DNA of 64,000 nt from Ammoniphilus resinae (GCF_017873965.1 NZ_JAGGKT010000002.1:1-64000); one strand, 5' to 3'. Numbered from the stretch's first letter, positions 1 through 8,130 are shown. Notes: a model not told the origin generated them from the sequence alone. Numbers and translations: made by a program.

Positions 1-23
1 AATTTTCTAGTAACTTCTGCCAT
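1..23 (-). CDS. 5' end of an unidentified gene (partial)
   Basis: An ATG at 23 on the minus strand is preceded by a perfect AGGAGG (31-36, minus) at 7 nt spacing, and the frame stays open to the window edge, giving MAEVTRK. Only seven codons are visible, so the product cannot be named. The start is supported by the ribosome binding site alone. Confidence 0.5.
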
Positions 24-48
24 AATAGCACCTCCTGGGAATTATTAT

Positions 49-222
49 GACAGATATTATTTAGATTTTGGATGTGCGTCCAGTTTGACGCTTACCCTCT
101 GTTTCGGAGCAAGCAGTGTCCTTTGTCGGGTAGAATGGGATCGTCAGTGGTATGTGGTAATGAAAGATTTAAGATTCCATTTGCATCGAAAAGAAACGTA
201 CAAGGTTGAAATAGAGCTTTAG
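49..222 (+). pseudogene. DUF5348-like domain fragment
   Basis: The frame ending at the TAG at 220-222 reads a run containing CRVEWDRQWYVVMKDLRF and then HLHRKETYKVEIEL. This resembles the C-terminal part of small DUF5348 proteins, in which an LHCG-like segment is followed by a Trp-Tyr strand. There is no ATG and no ribosome binding site in frame, and the upstream part runs into the start region of the divergent minus-strand gene. I read it as a 5'-truncated remnant. The family assignment is from memory of the family pattern, not a search. Confidence 0.35.
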
Positions 223-250
223 AAGGGAGGTGGATTTCCCACCTCCCTTC
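222..250. repeat. 12-bp perfect inverted repeat (hairpin)
   Basis: GAAGGGAGGTGG (222-233) and CCACCTCCCTTC (239-250) form a perfect 12-bp stem with a 5-nt loop, directly after the stop of the DUF5348-like fragment. No T-tract follows on either strand, so it is not a typical Rho-independent terminator. Confidence 0.6.
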
Positions 251-284
251 TGGTCAAGATGCCCGTCAAATTAAGGTCATTTAA

Positions 285-563
285 AACCGTCAATTTACGG
301 GCATTATAGCGCGTCAGTAACAACATACCACGATTACTTACGTCTATCCCCAACCGTATATTCACGGAAAAACGGACCCCTATTACCCGATACCCCGCGC
401 AGAAAATCGCCAACACTACCAACTCTATCTACAAGAAGCTGAGCAAATCAAGAGTCGTGTTCTTTTTGCTGGGCGACTGGCAGATTACAAATACTACAAC
501 ATGGATCAGGCGGTAGCACGTGCTCTTACTTTATTTAACGAAATAAAAGAAAAGAAAGTGTGA
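285..563 (+). pseudogene. glf: 3' remnant of UDP-galactopyranose mutase
   Basis: From 321 to the TGA at 561-563 the frame reads TTITYVYPQPYIHGKTDPYY, then PIPRAENRQHY, and later FAGRLADYKYYNMDQAVARA. This is the C-terminal part of Glf, the flavoenzyme converting UDP-galactopyranose to UDP-galactofuranose; the YYPIP and YKYYNMDQ segments are diagnostic. A TAA at 318-320 interrupts the frame, and the sequence upstream (285-317, with a QFTGI-like segment) is degenerate. The N-terminal FAD-binding part is absent. About 80 of some 370 residues remain, so this is a decayed gene that once served surface-polysaccharide synthesis, as other genes in the window still do. Confidence 0.75.
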
Positions 564-630
564 TTAAGTTTGGGAGGTTTAAGATTGAATGGCCAGCAGG
601 TCTGTTAAAGTCCAATAGATAGAGGTGGTG

Positions 631-1425
631 ATGACTATGATCTGTTTTTCATTGGTGGCCCATGAAAATGAAAAAGCTGTACATGATCAAATAAAAAATA
701 TTAACCAAATGGTGAAGAATTCTTTAATTATTTTATACAATGGCGGCAAAGATCCTGAGTTCGGCAAGAAAGCTAGCCTGAAATATAGGAATGTAAAGTT
801 ATGCCCTTATAGCCGTCCTTTAGAAAGTAGAAAAACCGGGCGGGTACTATATGATGTTACCAGATGGCTTAAAGAAGAAAAAATAAAATATGATTTTTTG
901 GTCTACTTGGAAGCAGATACGATGTTTCTCAACCCCGGATTTACTCCATTTCTGAAAAATGTAATGAGGGGCAGCGACTTCATCGGACAGAGTTGGAGCA
1001 AATTCAATCCACGCAAAGATAAACCCGACGCTCCTGCATCGATCTTGATGATTAAAGATTGGGAGAGATGGCAACCCTTCTTTGGAACAAACTATTTCTG
1101 CCGGACATCCAATCCCTTTCAAGGCTATAGAAAATCAATGGTGGAAAAAATACTCGATAATATAAATGATAGCGAAATGGAAAATCTATTTTCATCAAGT
1201 CCGGTCGAATGTTTAGGGGAGATGATTTTCCCTACCTTCGCACATAAGCTCGGCGCAAAAATGAAAGAATACCCTCGATCCTTTGCGAAATATAATCGTT
1301 GGCGGCCAAAACTAACTATAAAAGATTTAAAAGAAGCCTACAAGGAAGGGAAGTATCTATTCGTTCATCCGGTAAAAGATGATGATGTTCGATCGTGGAT
1401 GATGAGGAAAAATGGAAAAAGGTGA
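631..1425 (+). CDS. Predicted GT-A-type glycosyltransferase-like protein
   Basis: A 264-residue soluble protein of no family I can name with certainty. The segment DFLVYLEADTMFLNP at about residues 87-101 looks like the nucleotide-sugar/metal-binding region of GT-A glycosyltransferases, with EAD in place of the usual DxD. No signal peptide or membrane segment is visible. GTG codons at 625 and 628 are also in frame, but the ribosome binding site AGAGG (621-625) overlaps or abuts them; ATG 631 or ATG 637 is better placed. A strong terminator follows immediately, so it is transcribed alone. The neighbouring glf remnant supports a polysaccharide role, but this is inference. Confidence 0.6.
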   Translation: MTMICFSLVAHENEKAVHDQIKNINQMVKNSLIILYNGGKDPEFGKKASLKYRNVKLCPYSRPLESRKTGRVLYDVTRWLKEEKIKYDFLVYLEADTMFLNPGFTPFLKNVMRGSDFIGQSWSKFNPRKDKPDAPASILMIKDWERWQPFFGTNYFCRTSNPFQGYRKSMVEKILDNINDSEMENLFSSSPVECLGEMIFPTFAHKLGAKMKEYPRSFAKYNRWRPKLTIKDLKEAYKEGKYLFVHPVKDDDVRSWMMRKNGKR

Positions 1426-1451
1426 TAAGGAATAGGTGGAGAAAAACGTTG

Positions 1452-1478
1452 GAGTCTGTTACATACAGGCTCTTTTTT
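1452..1478 (+). terminator. Rho-independent terminator
   Basis: GAGTCTGT and ACAGGCTC pair (one G-U wobble) around a TACAT loop and are followed by six T. It ends the gene at 631-1425. Confidence 0.85.
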
Positions 1479-1548
1479 AAGGGATTGAAAACGAACATTC
1501 AAGTAAACACTTTTAGCAGATAGGTGCTTTAATTAACGAACACACAAT

Positions 1549-1557
1549 TGGTATAAT
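1549..1557 (+). promoter_or_regulatory. Extended -10 promoter element
   Basis: TGGTATAAT is a perfect TATAAT preceded by an extended TGN element, 66 nt before the kinase start. The -35 region (TTTAAT near 1528) is poor, as is common for extended -10 promoters. A vegetative sigma factor is implied. Confidence 0.5.
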
Positions 1558-1622
1558 AAAGATGTTTTCTAAACGTTAATAATTTACAATTTTTTAAACA
1601 ATGAATATGGAAGGGCAGAAAG

Positions 1623-2870
1623 ATGAATGAAATTAAGGACTTTCTATTACAACTTTCTCTTATAGCAGTTCCTATGTTTTCTTACCATCTTTTTTTTAAG
1701 GGGCATTTAAAAAATAAGAACCACGATCTCTTGGTAAAATCAGCATTTTGGGGATTTTCTATTCTATTATGTATGTCCTTTCCATTGGATGTTGGCGGTG
1801 AGTACCGTTTAGACATCCGAATCATCCCTTTATTGCTGGGGACATTGTACTGTGGATGGAAAACAGGGATCTTTCTTTCCTTTATCGTGATCCTTTATCG
1901 ACTCTATTCCGGACTGGATTTAGGATTTTTAAATACGTTCCTTACTTTGTTGGTTGCCATCCCTGTTATCCTGTATTTCCAAAAATCTTTTGAGCTTGCC
2001 AAAAGAAACAAAAGGGTTAAAATAGCCATTTTTCTTTCCTTTTATTACTGTTTGGTAGGCGTTTTCTGGCTTTGTATTCTTAGGGGATTTGCATCCATGA
2101 ATATTCAAATACAAACCATTCATTTTCTGTTCGTTTTATTTTCCACCTGGTTATTTACTACTCTTAATGAAAATATTCGGGAGATCTATCAATTGCGATT
2201 AGAAATTGAAGATGCCGAAAAATCACGGCTGATTAGTGAACTAACAAGTGTATTTGCTCATGAAATAAGAAATCCGATGCAGGTTACGCGCGGTTTTTTG
2301 CAGCTTCTAAAAGAGCCTGGTTCATGGGATAAAAAGAAGGATTATATCCAGATCTCCATTGAAGAATTAGATCGCGCCAATGACGTCATTAATGATTTAT
2401 TGTCATTTGGCAAACCATCAACCAGCGATCATAAAAAAGTAGAGGTGTGCACGGAAGTACGCCGAGTGATTAATATTATTAAAGCTTATTCGATGCACCA
2501 AAACGTTATAATAGAAGCGAATCTAAGTGATAACTGTTGGATCGATGCGAATCCGCAAAAATTAAAACAGTGTATGATTAACATCTTAAAAAATGCCATC
2601 GAATCGATGCCAGAGGGTGGCACTGTTTGGATCACTTGTAGAAAGACGGAAGACGGATTTGTTGAGATTAAGATTAAAGATGAAGGAATTGGTATGACAA
2701 AAGAGCAGGTGGACAGTCTTGGGTCTCCATATTATTCATTAAAAGAAAGCGGGACAGGATTGGGGATGATGGTTAGTTTCCAAATTATCCAATCATTAAA
2801 AGGAAAAGTTCGCGTACACAGCGAAAAGGGTATCGGGACAGAATTCTCTATTCTTTTACCAGGAACGTAA
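1623..2870 (+). CDS. Sporulation-type sensor histidine kinase (KinB-like, 5TM-LYT)
   Basis: A 415-residue membrane histidine kinase. Residues 1-180 carry about five or six hydrophobic segments of the LytS/YhcK 5TM sensor type (LLLGTLYCGWKTGIFLS is typical). The dimerisation domain has the phosphoacceptor His213 in FAHEIRNP. The ATPase domain has the N box around Asn324, a DEGIG box at 353-357 and GTGLGM at 377-382. This layout matches kinases such as Bacillus KinB that feed the Spo0 phosphorelay. No response regulator is adjacent, as expected for an orphan phosphorelay kinase. The start has only a weak AAGG-type binding site. The ligand is unknown; the phosphorelay role is inferred from family resemblance. 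Confidence 0.85.
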   Translation: MNEIKDFLLQLSLIAVPMFSYHLFFKGHLKNKNHDLLVKSAFWGFSILLCMSFPLDVGGEYRLDIRIIPLLLGTLYCGWKTGIFLSFIVILYRLYSGLDLGFLNTFLTLLVAIPVILYFQKSFELAKRNKRVKIAIFLSFYYCLVGVFWLCILRGFASMNIQIQTIHFLFVLFSTWLFTTLNENIREIYQLRLEIEDAEKSRLISELTSVFAHEIRNPMQVTRGFLQLLKEPGSWDKKKDYIQISIEELDRANDVINDLLSFGKPSTSDHKKVEVCTEVRRVINIIKAYSMHQNVIIEANLSDNCWIDANPQKLKQCMINILKNAIESMPEGGTVWITCRKTEDGFVEIKIKDEGIGMTKEQVDSLGSPYYSLKESGTGLGMMVSFQIIQSLKGKVRVHSEKGIGTEFSILLPGT

Positions 2871-2956
2871 AGGAAGCGTCTTTGGGGGTTGCAACCAAAC
2901 GTCTGGTGAAGCAATCCCAGTACTTCAACATAAACAAAAACAGCACCTTTAAATGG

Positions 2957-2990
2957 AAATAAGCGGAAATGCTCCACTTATTTTTCCTTT
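2957..2990. terminator. Terminator between convergent genes
   Basis: AAATAAG-c-GGA (2957-2967) pairs with TCC-a-CTTATTT (2973-2983) with one internal mismatch. T-rich sequence follows on the plus strand. It lies between the kinase and the converging peroxiredoxin and could serve both. Confidence 0.65.
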
Positions 2991-3051
2991 TTAACTGCTG
3001 TTTTTAAAAATAAGGAAAAAATCTTCACTTAATCCATGGGACGAACGCGTG

Positions 3052-3672
3052 TTAGATCGTTCCTGCCTGTTTGATATCCCTTTTTAATCCAGGCATGCCA
3101 GGAACCCAATTCGCTGGCACACCAAGACCTGTACTTCTTCCGAACAGGATTCCTTGCATTAACCGCAAGATCTCGTACGCATTCCGGCCGACTTCTTTTG
3201 GATAAATTAATTTAGATGCAATTATTCCTTCAGGGTCAATAAAGATCGTCGCACGAAAGGCAGCCCCGGCTTTTTGATCGAGAACCCGGTATGCTTTAGA
3301 TATTTGTAAATTTCGATCTGAAAGCAGTGGGTAAGGAATGGTTCTGGCAGAAGGGGATACGTCCTTAAATACTTTGTGGGAATATATACTATCGGTGCTA
3401 ATAGCTAAAATTTCGACGCCAAGTTTTTGAAACTCCGGATAAATAGCAGCGACCGCCGCTAATTCGGTAGGTCAAACGAAAGTGAAATCGCTAGAATAGA
3501 AAAATAAAATGACCCATTTTCCACTATAATTTGAAAGGTTGAACGTTTTGCTTTCTCCATTATAATATCCATCTGTCTCAAATAATGGGGCAATGTCGTC
3601 ACGTGTTGCACAATAGGGCAGAGGACATTGTGGGGGGACTTCTTGAACAGTGAAGTGTTTCTTTTCAGGCAT
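3052..3672 (-). CDS. Selenocysteine-containing peroxiredoxin (AhpC/Prx1 type), TGA read as Sec67
   Basis: Read through one TGA (3474-3472), the frame encodes a complete 206-residue AhpC/TSA-type peroxiredoxin, a cytosolic thiol peroxidase. The TGA sits in GKWVILFFYSSDFTFV-U-PTEL, exactly at the peroxidatic Cys of the FTFVCPTE motif. The 139 codons after it have no stop or frameshift and are conserved to the end (LLSDRN, FRATIFIDPEG, PANWVPG). The usual C-terminal resolving Cys (VCPANW) is Gly here, so it is a one-Sec type; Cys16 and Cys21 near the N-terminus could resolve. A SECIS-like hairpin follows the TGA. ATG 3672 has an AAGGGAG about 11 nt upstream. The alternative, a recent nonsense mutation, is less likely given the hairpin and the second case at 6330-7688. 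Confidence 0.85.
3445..3460 (-). promoter_or_regulatory. Bacterial SECIS-like hairpin of the peroxiredoxin
   Basis: On the minus strand AGCGGC (3460-3455) pairs with GCTGCT (3450-3445) around the tetraloop GGTC; one more U-A pair extends the stem. GGU falls 18-20 nt after the TGA, inside the 16-37 nt range known for bacterial SECIS elements and next to the 19-21 nt seen in E. coli fdhF, whose loop also carries GGUC. In that system the loop G and U contact SelB. Confidence 0.75.
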
Positions 3673-3870
3673 TTGCGAAAAAGACTCCCTTCTTTTGTTG
3701 AACTTAATACTTCATCGTATGCACTGGGCATTTGCTTAGTGAGGTTCTGAACCATTGTACTAGGGAAAAAAGTTAGGAATGAACCAGGATACCGATCAAG
3801 CATGATGTGTAGCAATATTCCAATTAGCCCATAGGATAATAGCAAAAATGATCACGAAAAGGAGCACTTT

Positions 3871-4596
3871 ATGTATTATTATTCTTATGATTTCAGGGCT
3901 AACCGACAGCAACCGAGTATTGTTGCCTCTGCAACGGGAGATGTCAATGGGGATCGAATACCGGACCATGTCTTTTTAACGGGAACCAAGACACCAGACA
4001 GTCCATTTACACAAAATATTACCCTTGTTGTTCAGGATGGAAGAACGGGGAGATATATGAGTACCCCACTTCAGGAAAATGCAGGTTACAACCCTACTTT
4101 ATTTTTGGGGGATTTTACCGGAGATGGTGTTGAAGATATTTTAATCAGCATCACGTCAGGCGGTAGTGGGGGGATCATGTATCATTACATTTATTCCTAT
4201 TTGAACAATACCCCCCGGTTACTTTTTGATTTTAATGTGTATAACGGGCAATACCAGTACCAGGTTACTTATTTAGACAACTACAAAGTGGAAGTGACAA
4301 GTTTACTTAACAATCAGAAGTATATTATCGACATTTCCAATAGGGGTGCTGACTATCTAAATGAAATCTATGATCCAAATGGCAAACTGAAGAATCCGAT
4401 CCAAGGGTTTGTGAATCCTTTAAGTGGTTTATATCCGGTGGATTTTGATTCGAATGGCGTATTTGAGCTGTTGGCTTATCAAAAAATAGCGGGAAGGTAC
4501 AATGCAGATGCACTAGGTTATGTGTTAAATACTTTAGGTTGGAGAAATAATCGGTTTACTTTAGTTAATCAGAATGTCGCGATATTTGGTTCTTAG
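3871..4596 (+). CDS. VCBS/FG-GAP repeat protein, probably spore-associated
   Basis: A 241-residue protein with three aspartate-rich, calcium-loop-like motifs: DVNGDRIPD (24-32), DFTGDGVED (about 81-89) and DFDSNGVFE (about 191-199). These are typical of VCBS/FG-GAP beta-propeller repeats. There is no signal peptide, and the protein starts with a Tyr-rich MYYYSYDF. Similar cytosolically made repeat proteins occur around spore coat genes in Bacillales, so a spore-surface role is plausible but not proven. AAAGGAG precedes the ATG. It is divergent from the peroxiredoxin. Confidence 0.7.
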   Translation: MYYYSYDFRANRQQPSIVASATGDVNGDRIPDHVFLTGTKTPDSPFTQNITLVVQDGRTGRYMSTPLQENAGYNPTLFLGDFTGDGVEDILISITSGGSGGIMYHYIYSYLNNTPRLLFDFNVYNGQYQYQVTYLDNYKVEVTSLLNNQKYIIDISNRGADYLNEIYDPNGKLKNPIQGFVNPLSGLYPVDFDSNGVFELLAYQKIAGRYNADALGYVLNTLGWRNNRFTLVNQNVAIFGS

Positions 4597-4616
4597 GGAT
4601 GAATAGAATTTGATTT

Positions 4617-4642
4617 GGGGGAGATCAGTAAAAAACTCCCCC
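4617..4642 (+). terminator. GC-rich hairpin after the VCBS gene
   Basis: GGGGGAG (4617-4623) pairs with CTCCCCC (4636-4642). Only TT follows, so termination may be inefficient. Confidence 0.45.
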
Positions 4643-4736
4643 TTGATAAATCCTTTCCTAAGATCAGCAAACTTTGCTAAGGAATACATACTCCTCCACA
4701 AAATACAAACACTGTATTAAAAAGGGGGATGTGTGA

Positions 4737-6290
4737 ATGAAAAACGTTTCAGCAGTCTTTTGGATCTCCATCATCATATCTGCAATCTTTGTTTTATGGG
4801 GAGCCATGGCACCAGATCAATTAATCTCTGTCATGAGTGGGATTCAGGCGTTTTTCTTGCAGCGTTTTGGATGGTTTTATCAGCTTACGGCCACTTTTTT
4901 CCTCTTTTTTGCGATCTTTCTCATTTTTAGTCGTTATGGAAGAATTAAACTCGGTAAAGATGAGGACAAGCCAGATTTTAGTCGTCCGACTTGGTTTGCC
5001 ATGCTTTTCAGTGCCGGGATGGGGATTGGATTGCTATTTTTCGGAGTATCGGAACCGATTTCCCATTTTGCCAATCCACCTTTTGGGACGGGGGGAACCA
5101 GTGAAGCAGCAAAGTTAGCTATGAGATACACCTTTCTACATTGGGGCTTGCATGCTTGGGCTATTTATTCGATTATTGCGTTGGCACTTGCCTATTTTAA
5201 GTTTCGCAAAGGGTACCCGGGTTTAATGAGTGCAACGCTATATCCTCTATTAGGGGAAAAAACGAAAGGGCCAGTTGGCACGGTCATCGACCTGATTGCT
5301 GTGATCGCAACTATTTTTGGTGTGGCGGCATCATTAGGACTAGGTGCTTCACAAATCAATAGTGGCTTGAGCTATCTGACAGGAATTCCTAATAATTTCA
5401 CCGTACAGTTAATCATTATTGCTGTAGTAACCGTTCTGTTCCTTTTATCTGCTGGAACAGGAGTCAAACGGGGGATTAAATACCTAAGCAATGCTAATAT
5501 GGTTTTAGCGGTTGGATTATTTATCCTCTTACTATTTTTAGGTCCAACTATCTTTTTGTTGAATTTGTTCACTACGACCTTTGGAGAATATGTGCAAAAT
5601 TTATTTGTTTTGGGCTTAAGGTTAGCTCCCTTTAATTCAGAGGCGGCAAACTGGTTCCAAAACTGGACGATATTTTACTGGGCTTGGTGGATTGCCTGGG
5701 CACCATTCGTTGGAACTTTCATTGCCCGCGTCTCCAAAGGGAGGACAGTACGGGAGTTTATCTTGGCTGTTCTCATCGTTCCCAGCGTTGTTTGTGCCCT
5801 ATGGTTTACCGTATTTGGCGGAACGGGGATTTTTATGGAGTACAACTTAGGTTTAAATGTTTCCGGTCAAACATTAGAAACGGCCTTGTTTTATGTCTAT
5901 CAGCATCTCCCGTTTAGTATCGGATTAGCGATTATTACACTCTTTTTGATTAGTACCTTTTTTATTACTTCCGCCGACTCCGCCACTTTTGTCTTAGGAA
6001 TGCAGGCGACACACGGAAGTTTAAATCCTCCTAATTACGTGAAGTACATTTTAGGATTAATTTTATCCGCCTCTGCTGTGATATTAATGTTATCCGGTGG
6101 GTTACAGGGATTTCAAGCAGCGATCATTGTCAGTGCCTTCCCCTTGGGAATTATCCTCATCATGATGACCTTTGCGCTGCTGAGATCGTTTAAGGCTGAA
6201 CGAATCGAGCGGACGAAACCACCGGAACCCCAACCAGAATTTAAGGAGCGAAAGGCCCCTTCTTTTCTTAGGAGAAAAGCAAAAAACTAG
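4737..6290 (+). CDS. BCCT-family betaine/choline/carnitine transporter
   Basis: A 517-residue inner-membrane secondary transporter with about 12 transmembrane segments, the normal length for the BCCT family. The signature is at about residues 308-335: WTIFYWAWWIAWAPFVG followed by TFIARVSKGRT. The glycine-rich FSAGMGIGLLFFGVSEP segment near residue 87 and the terminal ITSADSATF-like segment also match. Substrates of the family are quaternary ammonium osmolytes such as glycine betaine. It reads 39 bp into the selenocysteine flavoprotein, so the two are probably co-transcribed; the functional link is not obvious. Confidence 0.93.
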   Translation: MKNVSAVFWISIIISAIFVLWGAMAPDQLISVMSGIQAFFLQRFGWFYQLTATFFLFFAIFLIFSRYGRIKLGKDEDKPDFSRPTWFAMLFSAGMGIGLLFFGVSEPISHFANPPFGTGGTSEAAKLAMRYTFLHWGLHAWAIYSIIALALAYFKFRKGYPGLMSATLYPLLGEKTKGPVGTVIDLIAVIATIFGVAASLGLGASQINSGLSYLTGIPNNFTVQLIIIAVVTVLFLLSAGTGVKRGIKYLSNANMVLAVGLFILLLFLGPTIFLLNLFTTTFGEYVQNLFVLGLRLAPFNSEAANWFQNWTIFYWAWWIAWAPFVGTFIARVSKGRTVREFILAVLIVPSVVCALWFTVFGGTGIFMEYNLGLNVSGQTLETALFYVYQHLPFSIGLAIITLFLISTFFITSADSATFVLGMQATHGSLNPPNYVKYILGLILSASAVILMLSGGLQGFQAAIIVSAFPLGIILIMMTFALLRSFKAERIERTKPPEPQPEFKERKAPSFLRRKAKN

Positions 6291-6329
6291 GTAGAAGATA
6301 ACTGTGGAAATAAAGGAGGAAGTGAATGT

Positions 6330-7688
6330 ATGAAGAAACACTACGACATGATTATTATCGGGGCAGGAACGGTTGGTTTCGATGGCTTGAGGGAAGCGCG
6401 TAGTTTGGGTGCTAGTGTGCTTTTGGTGGAAAAAGAAAAGGTAGGAGGGACCTGTTTAAACTGGGGATGAATGCCCAAAAAGGCCTTGGTAAGGTCTATG
6501 AATATTTGGAACAGCATTAAAAGGGTTTCTGACTTTGGCATACTCGTCCAATCACCACAGTTAAATTGGTCAGAAGTGGTCCAACGAAAAAATAACATCA
6601 TTGGTAAATTCGTTGGAGGGAAAGGCCCCTACCTCCAAAAAATGGGTGTGGACCTTGCGATGGGACAGGCCGAGTTTGTTTCCCCGCAGGCGATTCGTGT
6701 AGGCGAGGAAACGTATGAAGCCAATCGATTTTTGATTGGCGTGGGATCCGAGTCGATCCTTCCACCTTTTGAAGGGGTCGAACACGGTATTACAAGTAAG
6801 GAATTATTGTTTATGGAACAACTCCCTAAAAGTATGGTCGTCATTGGGGGAGGAATCATTGGGATGGAGTTCGCGCATATTTTTGCAAGTGCCGGAACGA
6901 AAGTGACCTTGCTGCAAAGAGGGGAACGGGTACTAAAAGGCGAGGATCACGAAACGTCTCGTGTAATAGAAGACATCTCTCAAAAAATGGGCATCGACAT
7001 GAAATTTCGCTGTCATGTAACCAAAATCGAAAAGCAGGGTCAACTCCGAACCGTGCATATCAACGGGCCAGAAGGTGAATCGCAGATTGAGGCAGAGGTT
7101 GTCCTGATTGCCACAGGCCGGAAGCCTGCGGTAGAGGGGTTAAATTTATCAGCTGCAGGGGTTGAGTACTCTCCACGTGGAATCCAAGTGAATGATTACC
7201 TGCAGACCACAGCGGAACGGATTTATGCAGCGGGTGATTCGATTGGAGGCTATATGTTTACCCCGATCGCGGCACATCAAGCAAAAGTTGCTGTTCGCAA
7301 CGCACTAAAGGGAAATCGTGTGAAACCGGACTATCGTTATATGACACGGGCAGTGTTTACACATCCCCCGATTGGAAGCGTAGGGTTAACTGAAGAAGAG
7401 GCCCGAAATGAAGGGTTGGATGTGGCGGTTGGAAAACTCCCTTATGCACTCTCAGGCACGGCCATCCTCCTGGGGGAAACAGAAGGGCAAATGAAAGTGA
7501 TCGTTGATAAGAAAACCAGGCAATTGGTCGGTGCGCATTTTGTTGGGCAGGATGCAGATGAATTAATTCATCTGGTAACGGTTGCGATGAAAGGGAAGCT
7601 AACCGTAGACGACTTTCTAGAAATTATACCGGTGCACCCGACCCTGGCTGAATCCTTAATCGAGATGGTTCGAGGGATTGAAGCTTAG
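6330..7688 (+). CDS. Lpd/mercuric-reductase-family flavoprotein with TGA (Sec47) in the CxxxxC redox motif
   Basis: Read through the TGA at 6468-6470, the frame gives a complete 452-residue class-I pyridine nucleotide-disulfide oxidoreductase. It has FAD GAGTVG (11-16), the redox motif GGTCLNWG-U-MPKKAL with Cys42 and the TGA as residue 47, NAD(P) GGGIIGMEFAH, the second FAD motif YAAGDSIGG, and the C-terminal HPTLAESL with catalytic His. The second Cys of this motif is the flavin-side charge-transfer thiol, so Sec there would alter flavin chemistry. The start is ATG 6330 after AAAGGAGGA. A gene finder would start at the ATG right after the TGA and lose the FAD site. The real substrate is unknown: dihydrolipoamide, a metal ion or a low-molecular thiol. 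Confidence 0.85.
6481..6497 (+). promoter_or_regulatory. Bacterial SECIS-like hairpin of the flavoprotein
   Basis: AGGCCTT (6481-6487) pairs along its full length with AAGGTCT (6491-6497), including one G-U, leaving the apical loop GGT at 6488-6490. GGU is 18-20 nt after the TGA, the same register as in the peroxiredoxin hairpin. The sequence also encodes conserved residues just after the redox motif. Confidence 0.75.
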
Positions 7689-7689
7689 A

Positions 7690-7900
7690 GATTGGTCGCA
7701 AAAATGTTGATCCTTGCGCCATTTGTGGAAAACTTTACAATCCATAAGAATACGCATAACGAAATGGGAAAATCTACAAATGTGCAGATGAATTATTCGT
7801 TTTAACAAGAAAGGTTGCTGACCAAGTCAACGAAGCGTACGAGCGTGTTCTTCGTAGTGATGTGCGCTACCGATTTGTGATCGATATTTCTACCTTATAA
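7690..7900 (+). pseudogene. Unrecognised degenerate reading frame with a CxxC motif
   Basis: A frame reads GRKNVDPCAICGKLYNP, two TAA stops (7747 region and 12 nt on), then [15 protein letters not shown] and [16 protein letters not shown] to a TAA near 7900. The composition is protein-like, with a CxxC and a later Cys suggesting a small zinc-ribbon protein. There is no start or ribosome binding site. I do not recognise the family; it looks like a decayed gene. Confidence 0.3.
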
Positions 7901-7933
7901 CTGGTTGAAGAATAAACCTAAGGAGGATTTTCC

Positions 7934-8104
7934 ATGAGCCGAACCTCAAAAGCTGATCACACCCATCGTAACTTCGAAACCTTTGTCCGCAATCATATAG
8001 AGAACAACAGTGAACCAGATCAAACCAACTTAGACGTTGAGTTTTCTAGTGAAATTGATGCTAAATTGTTGAGCGAGAATCATGATAAAAAGCTTGAGAA
8101 GTAG
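7934..8104 (+). CDS. Small hypothetical protein, 56 residues
   Basis: ATG 7934 has a perfect AAGGAGGA 7 nt upstream and the frame ends right at a terminator, so this is a likely real gene. The product is hydrophilic and acidic at the C-terminal half (NLDVEFSSEIDAKLLSENHD), begins MSRTSKADHTHRNF, and has no Cys, Trp or membrane segment. Family unknown. It may be a small spore or regulatory protein, but nothing in the sequence decides this. Confidence 0.6.
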   Translation: MSRTSKADHTHRNFETFVRNHIENNSEPDQTNLDVEFSSEIDAKLLSENHDKKLEK

Positions 8105-8130
8105 CCGTTCCTGACAGGAGCGGTTTTTTT
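8105..8130 (+). terminator. Rho-independent terminator
   Basis: CCGTTCC and GGAGCGG form a 7-bp stem (one wobble) around TGACA, followed by seven T. It starts directly at the stop codon of the 56-residue gene. Confidence 0.9.

Noticed and set aside
219-422. 67-codon minus-strand open frame at the left edge.
   Set aside because: It is the complement of the glf remnant and hairpin; the plus strand carries clear Glf sequence.
3472-3474. TGA in the peroxiredoxin as an ordinary nonsense mutation.
   Set aside because: The frame after it is fully conserved, the codon is exactly the redox Cys, a SECIS-like hairpin follows, and a second gene in the window shows the same design. It remains the main alternative.
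3459-3845. A 128-codon minus-strand open frame overlapping the peroxiredoxin start in another frame.
   Set aside because: Its second half is the peroxiredoxin gene read out of frame, and its start has no ribosome binding site. The peroxiredoxin frame has clear family motifs.
6471-7688. The flavoprotein starting at the ATG right after the TGA.
   Set aside because: It would lack the FAD-binding GAGTVG segment and the first redox Cys, and there is no ribosome binding site before that ATG, whereas AAAGGAGGA precedes ATG 6330.
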